This document shows, piece after piece, positions 1 through 5,899 of a stretch of 6,359 nt of DNA. Numbering within the stretch: position 1 is the first letter of the stretch; every line of letters begins with the position of its first letter. Origin of the DNA: Thermoanaerobaculia bacterium (lineage in GTDB: Bacteria > Acidobacteriota > Thermoanaerobaculia > UBA5066); contig JAMQPJ010000417.1 of the NCBI GenBank assembly GCA_023717585.1, positions 1 to 6,359 of the forward strand, given 5' to 3'. The translations under genes and the position numbers were made by a program. The notes beneath the pieces were generated by a model. That model made no database searches, was not told the DNA's origin, and saw only the letters and a program-made list of their open reading frames with translations.

Positions 1-1992
1 CGCCGATATAAGCGAATCTGTTGCTCGAACGTCCGGTGTCAAGGGCGCGCTTTGCGCGCCGCTTTGCGGTCGAAGACCCTTGACTCCGGACGTTCGAGAA
101 ATATCTTCTCTTTCCGAAGCAGAAGATTCTTCTCCGAATCCGAAACCCGCCGGCAGGGGGTTCGCGAGGACGGTGTCCTCGCCGTCGCCCGGGACGCCGC
201 ACGCGTAGCAGTGACCCCACTTGCAGTCGTCCGTGTGCATCTCCTTGAGCGCCTTCTTCCACTCGACGACGAGGAACGGTTTGCGTATGAAGGCGTCGAC
301 GACGTCCCAGGGAAGAGTTTCCTTGAGGTCCTTCTCGCGGAGGTGCCGGGTCTTCGGGACGCCCGCGGCTTCGAGGGCCTCGTTCCAGCGCTCCCACGAG
401 AAGTGCTCGCTCCAGGCGTCGAAACGGCCGCCACGTCTCCAGACCTCGAGAATCGCGCGGCCCATGCGCCTGTCGCCGAGCGAGAGCATCGCCTCGATCT
501 CGGCCTCTTTCGGCTCGTGCCACGTCATTTTTGCGCCCTTCACCGTGCGGAACCTGTCTTTCAGATAGGCGAGCTTGCGGTCGAGGTTCTCGACGCCGTC
601 GAACGCGAACCACTGGAACGGCGTGAAGCTCTTCGGCACGAAGGATCCGACCGACACGTTCACCGTGGGCTTCACGCCGTGCTTGCGGCCCTGGGCGAGG
701 ATGTCCTTGACGAGGGTCACGAGCTCGTCGAGGTCGGGATCGGTCTCCGTCGGAAGGCCGATCATCGTGTAGACCTTGATCATGTCCCAGCCGCGCGAGA
801 ACGCCACGTCGGCGGCCTGCACCATGTCGGCGTTCGTGAACGTCTTGTTGATGACGCGGCGGAGCCGGTCCGATCCCGTCTCGGGCGCGAACGTGAAGCC
901 GGACTTGCGCACCTCCGAGACCGCGTCCGCGAGGCCTACGGAGAACGCCTCGGCGCGGAGAGAGGGCAGCGAGATCGAGACCTTCGTCTTCGCGAGCTCG
1001 GGCGCGAGGCACGCGACAAGGGGCTCGATCTGCGAGTAGTCGGCCGAGGACAGCGAGAGGAGGCCGACCTCGCTCCAGCCCGCCTCGTCGATGAAAGCCT
1101 TCGTGGCTTTCGCGACGTCGGCAGGGTCCAGCTCCCGCACGGGCCTGTACCAGTAGCCGGCCTGGCAGAAGCGGCAGCCCTGCGTGCAGCCGCGCATGAT
1201 CTCGAGGCCGAGGCGGTCCTGGACGATGTCGACGGACGGCACCATCGGCTTTTCAGGGTAGACGTCGGCCGAGAGCTTCTCGACCCAGACGCGGTTTGCC
1301 TTCTCGGGAACTCCCGGCGCGTTCGGCAGCGTCGACACGACGCGGTCGCCGTCATAGCCGACGTCGTAGAGCGACGGCGCGTAGATCCCCGGGCAGGCCG
1401 CGAAGGCGAGAAGGCGCTCCCTTCGCGGGAGCCCCACCGTGGCCGCGACCCTCTCGAGGAAGACGGGGAGGGCCTCTTCCGCGTCTCCGATCAGGAAGAC
1501 GTCGAAGAAGTCCGCGAGCGGCTCGGGGTTCGCGGTGCACGGGCCGCCGCCGATGACGATCGGGTCCGCGTCGCCGCGGTCCGCGGCGAGTACGGGGATC
1601 CCCGACAGATCGAGCATGTTCGGGACGTTCGTGTAGTTGAGCTCGCTCTGGAGGGAGAATCCGACGACGTCGAAGTCCGAAACGGGCGCGAACGACTCGA
1701 CCGAGAAGAGAGGGATCGTCTCCCGGCGGAGCACGGCCTCGAAGTCCACCCAGGGCGCGTACGTCCGCTCGCAGGCCCACTCCGGCCTGCGGTTCACGAC
1801 TTCGTAGAGGATCTTCGTGCCCGTGTGGCTCATCCCGATCTCGTAGGCGTCGGGAAACGCGAGGCACACGCTGACCGACGTGGCGCCGAGATCCTTGCGC
1901 GTCACGTTCCTCTCGAGGCCGAGGTAGCGCCCGGGGCGCTCGACGGCGAGGAGGAAGGGCTCGAAGCGGGGGCGGACGGAGGCGTAGCGCAA
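1..1992 (-). CDS. B12-type radical SAM protein, TIGR03960-like (3' end outside window)
   Basis: The minus-strand frame is open from the left edge through 1992 (664 codons, no stop), so the gene is partial. The N-terminal third has the signatures of the TIGR03960 B12-binding radical SAM family: RYLGLERN near the start, SLQSELNYTNVPNMLDL, and IGGGPC followed by ANPEPLADFFD (Cys152). The radical SAM cluster site is CTQGCRFC (Cys269, Cys273, Cys276), followed by QAGYWYRP and LLSLSSADY, then APETGS and MIGLPTE further on. A second cysteine cluster, C590-x4-C595-x2-C598 (DCKWGHCYACGVP), closes the conserved part. The start is TTG at 1992, the only usable start before the RYLGLE block; GGGAG lies six bases upstream. 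It sits 71 bases after the Kelch gene, probably in the same operon. In this family a TIGR03936/DUF2344 partner often follows, fused or separate; it would lie left of the window. The exact substrate is unknown. The last ~48 codons look unlike the rest (see findings). Confidence 0.9.
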   Translation of the reverse strand, partial: MRYASVRPRFEPFLLAVERPGRYLGLERNVTRKDLGATSVSVCLAFPDAYEIGMSHTGTKILYEVVNRRPEWACERTYAPWVDFEAVLRRETIPLFSVESFAPVSDFDVVGFSLQSELNYTNVPNMLDLSGIPVLAADRGDADPIVIGGGPCTANPEPLADFFDVFLIGDAEEALPVFLERVAATVGLPRRERLLAFAACPGIYAPSLYDVGYDGDRVVSTLPNAPGVPEKANRVWVEKLSADVYPEKPMVPSVDIVQDRLGLEIMRGCTQGCRFCQAGYWYRPVRELDPADVAKATKAFIDEAGWSEVGLLSLSSADYSQIEPLVACLAPELAKTKVSISLPSLRAEAFSVGLADAVSEVRKSGFTFAPETGSDRLRRVINKTFTNADMVQAADVAFSRGWDMIKVYTMIGLPTETDPDLDELVTLVKDILAQGRKHGVKPTVNVSVGSFVPKSFTPFQWFAFDGVENLDRKLAYLKDRFRTVKGAKMTWHEPKEAEIEAMLSLGDRRMGRAILEVWRRGGRFDAWSEHFSWERWNEALEAAGVPKTRHLREKDLKETLPWDVVDAFIRKPFLVVEWKKALKEMHTDDCKWGHCYACGVPGDGEDTVLANPLPAGFGFGEESSASEREDISRTSGVKGLRPQSGAQSAPLTPDVRATDSLISA
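24..98. repeat. Inverted repeat with 22-base arms, REP-like
   Basis: Arms 24-45 and 77-98 are reverse complements at 21 of 22 positions; the single mismatch is T37 against T85. The 31-base loop holds a second perfect hairpin, GGCGCGC-TTT-GCGCGCC (44-60, overlapping the arm by two bases), and a direct repeat of CGCTTTGCG at 48-56 and 60-68. There is no T-run on either strand after it, so it does not look like an intrinsic terminator. It lies in the open reading frame of the radical SAM gene, which is unusual for a repetitive palindromic element. Whether copies exist elsewhere in the genome cannot be seen here. Confidence 0.8.
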
Positions 1993-2043
1993 GAAGGTCT
2001 CCCGAACGCCGCAGTCTAGCGGATCACGACCGGATCGTTGAGA

Positions 2044-2059
2044 CGGCGTCGCGACGCCG
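2044..2059. other. 16-base perfect palindrome after the Kelch stop codon
   Basis: CGGCGTCGCGACGCCG is self-complementary over its whole length and begins five bases after the stop of the Kelch gene on the minus strand. As RNA it can form a six-pair stem with a CGCG loop. It lacks a following U-tract, so it may be an mRNA-stabilising or weak attenuating hairpin between the Kelch and radical SAM genes, or a chance palindrome in GC-rich DNA. Confidence 0.35.
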
Positions 2060-2063
2060 CGCT

Positions 2064-3227
2064 TCAGCTCCCGGGGGTCCAGACTCCGGAGAATTGCGGA
2101 CCCGGCCCCCAGAGGATCGCGCGACTTCCGGTCCAGACGGCGCTCCGTCCGAAACAGAAGTGCAGGGGCTGCCGCCGCGTCCCCAGCGTCCGCCACGCGC
2201 CGCTGGCGGGTTGGTACTGGACACCTGTCGCGCCGAACAGCACGAGGGCGTTTCCGGTCCACACGACCGGGAGGTCGACGGGGAACCAGGGACTGCAGCC
2301 GTCCGAGTAGCCTTCGAGGGCCGGAAGGGTCTCCCACGTGTCCGATGCCGGGTCATACGCTGCGGCGTATCCCGTGCCGCCGTCCGGGACGCCGTAGAAG
2401 GAAGACGGGCATACGACGAGCATGCGTGATCCGGTCCAGACGCCTTTCGGCAGGACAGAGCCGATCGGCCTTCCGTCCATGGAAGTCCTCGACCACGAGT
2501 CCCGGCGGGGGTCGTAGCGCAGGCCCGTCGTCGTCAGGCCGAACGAGTCGGTCCCGTACCCCTTCACGCCGCCCCAGACGATCATCTCGTTCCCCGTCCA
2601 CACCGCCACGTGTCCCCGACGGCCGCTGTCGGGAGCGGGCGCGAGCGGCGTCCAGCGGTCGGTGATGGGATCGTAGGCACCGCCGTCGCCGAGGAGCCCG
2701 TAGTTCTCTCCTCCCCAGACGATCATGTGCGCCCCCGTCCACACCGCGGAATGCCAGACTCTTCCGGCGAGGAATTCCGGTGTTGCCATCGGCCGCCAGA
2801 GATCGAGCGCGGGGTCGTAACGCGCACCGGTGTTCACCGAGCCTCCACCGGGCGCAACGCCTCCCCAGACGATCAGTTCCGAGCCGGTCCAGACGCCGGT
2901 CATGTCCGTGCGAACGCTCGGAGCACCGATGTCCGACAGGGCGAGCCACGCATCCGTTTCCGGGTCGTAGCGCCCGCCGCGGTCGTAGACCTCGTAGCCG
3001 TGGCCGGTCCACGCGTAGCCGCCCCAGACGATCATCTCGTTCCCCGTCCAGACCGCGACTTGCCCCGCGCTCGGCGCGGCGCTTCCGACCTCGGAGATCG
3101 GACTCCAGGACTCGGGCCGGACGACCCGCGAGGGAACGGAGGTGACCGGGAGGTGCCTGCGCTCGGAAGACGAGCCGGCGACACCGAGGACGAGGCCGAG
3201 CACGGCGAGCGACCGAGGAGAGATCAT
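2064..3227 (-). CDS. Secreted Kelch-like seven-bladed beta-propeller protein
   Basis: The 387-residue protein begins with a short basic start and a hydrophobic stretch (LAVLGLVLGVAG, about residues 7-18), an apparent export signal. The rest is a tandem array of Kelch-like units: a strand of the form AVWTGxEMIVWGG, then a loop and a YDPxxDxW strand. Seven WTG units can be counted. The last stops after ILWGPGPQFSGVW and lacks its YDP-W part, while the segment before the first unit (SWSPISEV) supplies a matching outer strand; this is the usual way a propeller ring is closed. Blades 5-7 are more diverged (MLVVCPSS, LVLFGAT, ILWGPG) and carry the only cysteines of the mature chain. No catalytic motif is visible, so binding or a structural role is likeliest; the ligand is unknown. 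It starts 31 bases after the amidohydrolase stop with only a weak ribosome binding site, so translation may be coupled. Confidence 0.85.
   Translation of the reverse strand: MISPRSLAVLGLVLGVAGSSSERRHLPVTSVPSRVVRPESWSPISEVGSAAPSAGQVAVWTGNEMIVWGGYAWTGHGYEVYDRGGRYDPETDAWLALSDIGAPSVRTDMTGVWTGSELIVWGGVAPGGGSVNTGARYDPALDLWRPMATPEFLAGRVWHSAVWTGAHMIVWGGENYGLLGDGGAYDPITDRWTPLAPAPDSGRRGHVAVWTGNEMIVWGGVKGYGTDSFGLTTTGLRYDPRRDSWSRTSMDGRPIGSVLPKGVWTGSRMLVVCPSSFYGVPDGGTGYAAAYDPASDTWETLPALEGYSDGCSPWFPVDLPVVWTGNALVLFGATGVQYQPASGAWRTLGTRRQPLHFCFGRSAVWTGSRAILWGPGPQFSGVWTPGS
2568..2600. repeat. 33-base exact direct repeat, copy 1 (Kelch blade 4)
   Basis: Identical to 3018-3050. It encodes the WTGNEMIVWGG core strand of the fourth blade. 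Exact nucleotide identity between two blades is higher than protein constraint alone requires, which suggests fairly recent internal duplication or gene conversion. Related, less exact copies occur near 2713-2745 and 2863-2895. Confidence 0.85.
3018..3050. repeat. 33-base exact direct repeat, copy 2 (Kelch blade 1)
   Basis: Exact copy of 2568-2600, encoding the same core strand in the first blade, 450 bases away. Confidence 0.85.
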
Positions 3228-3258
3228 CTCGATGGAACTGCCGTTTCCGCGCCCGATC

Positions 3259-4572
3259 TCACCACGGCGCCTTGACGACCTCCCCGCCCTTCATGACGAA
3301 GCGCGCGCGCCGGAGCTCGGAGACGTCCCGCAAGGGATCGCCGTCCACGGCGATGAGGTCCGCGAACCGGCCCGGCTCGAGGACTCCGACCCGGTCAGAC
3401 CATCCGAGGAGCTCGGCGGCGTCGCACGTCATCGCCCGGATGACCTCGATCGGCGACAGCCCTTCGTCCCGAAGCGCGTCGACGAGAACGAGCGTCGCCT
3501 CACCGCGTGTCTTTCCCTCTACCCGGAACCAGTTGTCGGAACCTGCCGCGATCTTCACGCCGAGCTTCCGGGCGCGCTTCAGCCGGTCGGCCGCCTGGGC
3601 GGCGTACCGTGCGATTACCTTCGTGCCTTCGGCCTTTTCGTCAGGCGTGAAGTTGAAGATCCGGTTGACGTTCTCGGGGTAGGCGCGGTGCCAAAGGTCG
3701 GTGGCGACGAGAAAGATGCCCTTCTCCTTCATGGCGCGGAGCTGAGCGTCGGTGGCTTCATCGCCGTGCTCGATCGAATCGACGCCCGCCTCGACGCCGA
3801 TCTGGATCGCCGGCTGCGTCTCCGCATGAGCCGCGACGCGGATCTTTCCGCGATGGGCCTCGTCGACGACGGCCCTCACCTCCTCGACCGAAAGCCGGGG
3901 CGGGTCGTCGTTCAGAACCACCTTGATGAGGTCGGCCCCCTCGTGCAGGGCTTCACGGACCGCGCGTCGCGCGTCGTCCGCGCCCGCGATGGCGCGGAAC
4001 TCCTCGTCGATGATCCGGCCCGCGAACGTCGAGTGATTCGGCATCGCCTGGCCGCCCGGCGGGGTGAGCTTCCGCCCGGATGCCTGGATGCGCGGCCCCG
4101 GCACCCAGCCGTCATTCACGGCGTCCCGGAGCGCGATGTCGCCGTTCAGACCCGAATGCCCGACGTTCCGAACCGTCGTGATCCCCGCCAGGAGCGTCTC
4201 TTTCGCGTTCGACGCGCCCAGGAGAGCCCGTTTACCGGGGCTCATTCCCGCGACCGTGGTGAGCAGGTTCTCCCACCCTCGCAGCCGGTAGTTCATCGCG
4301 TCGAGGAGGTGCGCGTGCCCGTCTATGAGCCCGGGAAGAACCGTTCTCGCCAGGAGGTCGATCACGGTCGTGTCCTTTGGAACGCGCCCGGAGACCGATG
4401 CGAGGGGACCGACCTCCTTGACCTTTCCTTCTTCGATGAGGATTCCCTGCTGCTCGAGGAGAACGCCCGTCCGTACGTCGAGGAGGCGGCCCGCCTTCAC
4501 GAGCGTCGGAGGCCCCGCGAGAAGCGGCGTCGTGACCAGGAGGGCGGCGAGCGAGGATTTCGTGAATCGCAT
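3259..4572 (-). CDS. Secreted metal-dependent amidohydrolase (imidazolonepropionase/prolidase-like)
   Basis: The 437-residue protein starts with a signal peptide (MRFTKSSLAALLVTTPLLAG, cleavage near residue 20), so it should act outside the cytoplasm. It has the full metal site of the amidohydrolase superfamily: the HxH pair in DGHAH (His86, His88), a lysine in LIKVV (Lys217, probably carboxylated), His249 in AAHAET, His269 in SIEHG and Asp346 in AGSDNW. The small flanking beta domain is present at both ends (KAGRLLDVRTG near 26-36, and GRFADLIAVDGDPL near 401-414). This pattern fits the secreted imidazolonepropionase-like or Xaa-Pro dipeptidase-like branch, which cleaves small amide, peptide or cyclic substrates; the actual substrate cannot be read from sequence. 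The start at 4572 is chosen because GGGGAGG lies five bases upstream and the signal peptide begins there; the frame stays open further upstream only because it runs antisense-frame over msrA. It lies 46 bases after msrA. Confidence 0.92.
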   Translation of the reverse strand: MRFTKSSLAALLVTTPLLAGPPTLVKAGRLLDVRTGVLLEQQGILIEEGKVKEVGPLASVSGRVPKDTTVIDLLARTVLPGLIDGHAHLLDAMNYRLRGWENLLTTVAGMSPGKRALLGASNAKETLLAGITTVRNVGHSGLNGDIALRDAVNDGWVPGPRIQASGRKLTPPGGQAMPNHSTFAGRIIDEEFRAIAGADDARRAVREALHEGADLIKVVLNDDPPRLSVEEVRAVVDEAHRGKIRVAAHAETQPAIQIGVEAGVDSIEHGDEATDAQLRAMKEKGIFLVATDLWHRAYPENVNRIFNFTPDEKAEGTKVIARYAAQAADRLKRARKLGVKIAAGSDNWFRVEGKTRGEATLVLVDALRDEGLSPIEVIRAMTCDAAELLGWSDRVGVLEPGRFADLIAVDGDPLRDVSELRRARFVMKGGEVVKAPW

Positions 4573-4577
4573 GAGGG

Positions 4578-4598
4578 CCTCCCCGAATCGGCGGGAGG
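4578..4598 (-). promoter_or_regulatory. Ribosome binding site of the amidohydrolase gene within a hairpin
   Basis: Read on the minus strand, CCTCCC (4598-4593) precedes GGGAGG (4583-4578) with a nine-base loop, and the second arm is the Shine-Dalgarno sequence five bases before the ATG at 4572. The six-pair GC-rich stem would hide the ribosome binding site. Whether this is regulatory is inference. Confidence 0.4.
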
Positions 4599-4618
4599 AG
4601 CCTATCCGAGCCCGGGTC

Positions 4619-5272
4619 TTACGCCGTTCGGGCGACCCCCACCGGGCAGGAGACGCCCGTTCCGCCGAGGCCGCAGTAGCCGTCGGGATTCTTCGCGAGG
4701 TACTGCTGGTGAGTGTCCTCGGCGTAATAGAACTCTGGGGCGGGCAGGATCTCGGTCGTGATGGCGCCGTAGCCGGCAGCGGCGAGCTCCCTCTGGAACG
4801 CGCTCTTCGAGGCCTCGGCCGCCTCCCGCTGCGTCTCGTCGAACGTGTAGATGCCCGAGCGGTACTGCGTGCCGGTGTCGTTCCCCTGCCGCATTCCCTG
4901 CGTCGGGTCGTGGCTCTCCCAGAAAACCTTGAGGAGATCCTCGTACGAGACCTGCGCCGGGTCGAACACGACGAGCACGGTCTCGTTGTGTCCCGTTTGT
5001 CCCGTGCAGACCTCGCGGTAGGTGGGGTTCGGAGTCGCGCCGGCCGCATAGCCGACGGCGGTCGAGAAGACGCCGTTCCTCTGCCAGAATTTCTTCTCGG
5101 CGCCCCAGAAGCAGCCCATCCCGAAGAGGGCGCGCCGCATCCCCTCGGGGAAGGGCGGCTCGAGCGGATGGCCGTTGACGAAGTGCCTCTCGGGGACGGG
5201 CATTCTGTCGGCGCGGCCGGGAAGGGCCTCGCCGGGCGCTGGAATCTGCCGCTTGTTCGAACTGAAGAGCAT
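4619..5272 (-). CDS. msrA: Peptide-methionine (S)-S-oxide reductase MsrA
   Basis: The 217-residue enzyme reduces the S-epimer of methionine sulfoxide, free or in proteins, back to methionine in the cytoplasm, with thioredoxin as usual reductant. The catalytic motif GCFWG holds Cys54. Further family blocks are [42 protein letters not shown] and [12 protein letters not shown]. Two C-terminal cysteines, Cys200 (DGYCGLGG) and Cys209 (GVSCPVG), sit where the resolving cysteines of the Escherichia coli enzyme lie, so it is the long three-cysteine type. The N-terminus ([17 protein letters not shown]) also follows the E. coli form, supporting the ATG at 5272, which has GGAGG four bases upstream. No signal peptide is seen. 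It is the first gene of the leftward cluster and faces the divergent intergenic region; no MsrB domain or msrB gene is in the window. Confidence 0.97.
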   Translation of the reverse strand: MLFSSNKRQIPAPGEALPGRADRMPVPERHFVNGHPLEPPFPEGMRRALFGMGCFWGAEKKFWQRNGVFSTAVGYAAGATPNPTYREVCTGQTGHNETVLVVFDPAQVSYEDLLKVFWESHDPTQGMRQGNDTGTQYRSGIYTFDETQREAAEASKSAFQRELAAAGYGAITTEILPAPEFYYAEDTHQQYLAKNPDGYCGLGGTGVSCPVGVARTA

Positions 5273-5408
5273 GGCGCCTCCGATGCAACGGGAACGACCC
5301 GGGGAACCCGCCTTATTCCCCTCCGGCCGCCGGGCGGCGGATTCTGCTCCTCATGCGCTCAGAAGAAAAGCGATTCGTCGGGGGAAACCGAACAGCCGTC
5401 CCGGCCGA

Positions 5409-5437
5409 TTGACTCCCCGAAGGCAGCAGCCTAGATT
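5409..5437 (+). promoter_or_regulatory. Sigma-70-type promoter for the 131-residue gene, probably leaderless
   Basis: TTGACT (5409-5414) matches the -35 consensus at five of six positions, the spacer is exactly 17 bases, and TAGATT (5432-5437) matches the -10 consensus at four of six. Transcription would start about 5443-5447, at or just before the ATG at 5447. No Shine-Dalgarno sequence fits in the few bases between, so a leaderless mRNA is predicted. Confidence 0.6.
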
Positions 5438-5446
5438 GCCGTTCGG

Positions 5447-5842
5447 ATGGCACTCGACGACAAGGTCCGCGCGTACCTTCGCGAGCTCGGCGCCGCGCTC
5501 AACGAAGCGGTGTCGTCCTCGGAGAAAGTGCACGAGATCCTCGCGAAGGTGAAGGCCGAGGGTTACGGCGTGTATCTCGTCCTCGACGCAACGGTCGCCC
5601 TCGAGAAGCGCGGACGGCGCTCGTCGGCCGCACTGCCGTCCATCCGGCGAGGATCGCTCCAGGCGACCGGCGCCGCCGGGCACGAGGAGGGCTCCACGGT
5701 CGAGCGCGTGGTCTTCCAGATCAACGTCAAGGATCTGAGCTTTCTGCGCTCCGTCGGGATCGACCCCACGCGGCCCATTCGTTCCAGCCGCCGCCCGCAG
5801 GCCACGGTCACGATCCGGTCGACCGTCGCCAAGAGGGGTTGA
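5447..5842 (+). CDS. Small protein of unknown function
   Basis: I do not recognise this 131-residue protein with confidence. Residues 1-37 look like charged amphipathic helix (DDKVRAYLRELGAALNEAVSSSEKVHEI). Residues 40-52 (YGVYLVLDATVAL) look like a beta strand. A low-complexity, basic linker follows (about 53-85), then a second ordered segment at 86-106 (VVFQINVKDLSFL, RSVGIDPTR) and a basic tail rich in Arg, Lys, Ser and Thr. There is no signal peptide, transmembrane segment or cysteine, so it is probably cytoplasmic; the basic tail could contact nucleic acid, but that is inference. The ATG at 5447 is favoured by the promoter placed directly before it and by the coding-like helix that begins there. 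It precedes rlmN by 57 bases on the same strand, so the two may be co-transcribed. Confidence 0.75.
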   Translation: MALDDKVRAYLRELGAALNEAVSSSEKVHEILAKVKAEGYGVYLVLDATVALEKRGRRSSAALPSIRRGSLQATGAAGHEEGSTVERVVFQINVKDLSFLRSVGIDPTRPIRSSRRPQATVTIRSTVAKRG

Positions 5843-5862
5843 GAGGGGCTGAGAGGGCCAGA
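5833..5862. repeat. Three-unit 10-base tandem repeat across the stop codon
   Basis: GAGGGGTTGA, GAGGGGCTGA and GAGGGCCAGA follow one another directly; the first two differ at one base. The first unit ends in the TGA stop of the 131-residue gene. The purine-rich strand continues to about 5887. It may be a slippage product. Confidence 0.6.
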
Positions 5863-5899
5863 AGAGGGCGCGGAGGACCGAAGAAGGTACCCTGCCGCC

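Noticed and set aside
24..98. Intrinsic terminator for the leftward transcript
   Set aside because: The stem is long, but no T-run follows on the minus strand (after position 24 the sequence is mixed), and the reading frame continues through it.
52..2019. 655-codon open frame on the plus strand
   Set aside because: It is the exact antisense of the radical SAM gene codon by codon; the minus frame has clear family motifs (CxxxCxxC, GGGP, APETGS), whereas this one is Arg/Glu/Asp-rich without any recognisable domain.
2568..3050. CRISPR-like or mobile repeat
   Set aside because: Repeats are not evenly spaced and correspond exactly to the core strand of the Kelch blades, so they are internal protein repeats.
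3142..4761. 539-codon open frame on the plus strand
   Set aside because: Antisense to the amidohydrolase and its neighbours; composition is typical of a high-GC shadow frame.
4573..5049. N-terminal extension of the amidohydrolase frame to 5049
   Set aside because: The extension is Arg/Ser/Thr-rich and runs over msrA in another frame; the ATG at 4572 has a strong ribosome binding site and opens a signal peptide.
5326..5338. GC palindrome GCCGCCGGGCGGC as operator between msrA and the plus-strand gene
   Set aside because: Short and made only of G and C in GC-rich DNA; chance is a sufficient explanation, and no promoter element for msrA could be fixed next to it.
4325..5434. 369-codon open frame on the plus strand
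   Set aside because: Antisense to msrA and the start of the amidohydrolase; no domain seen.
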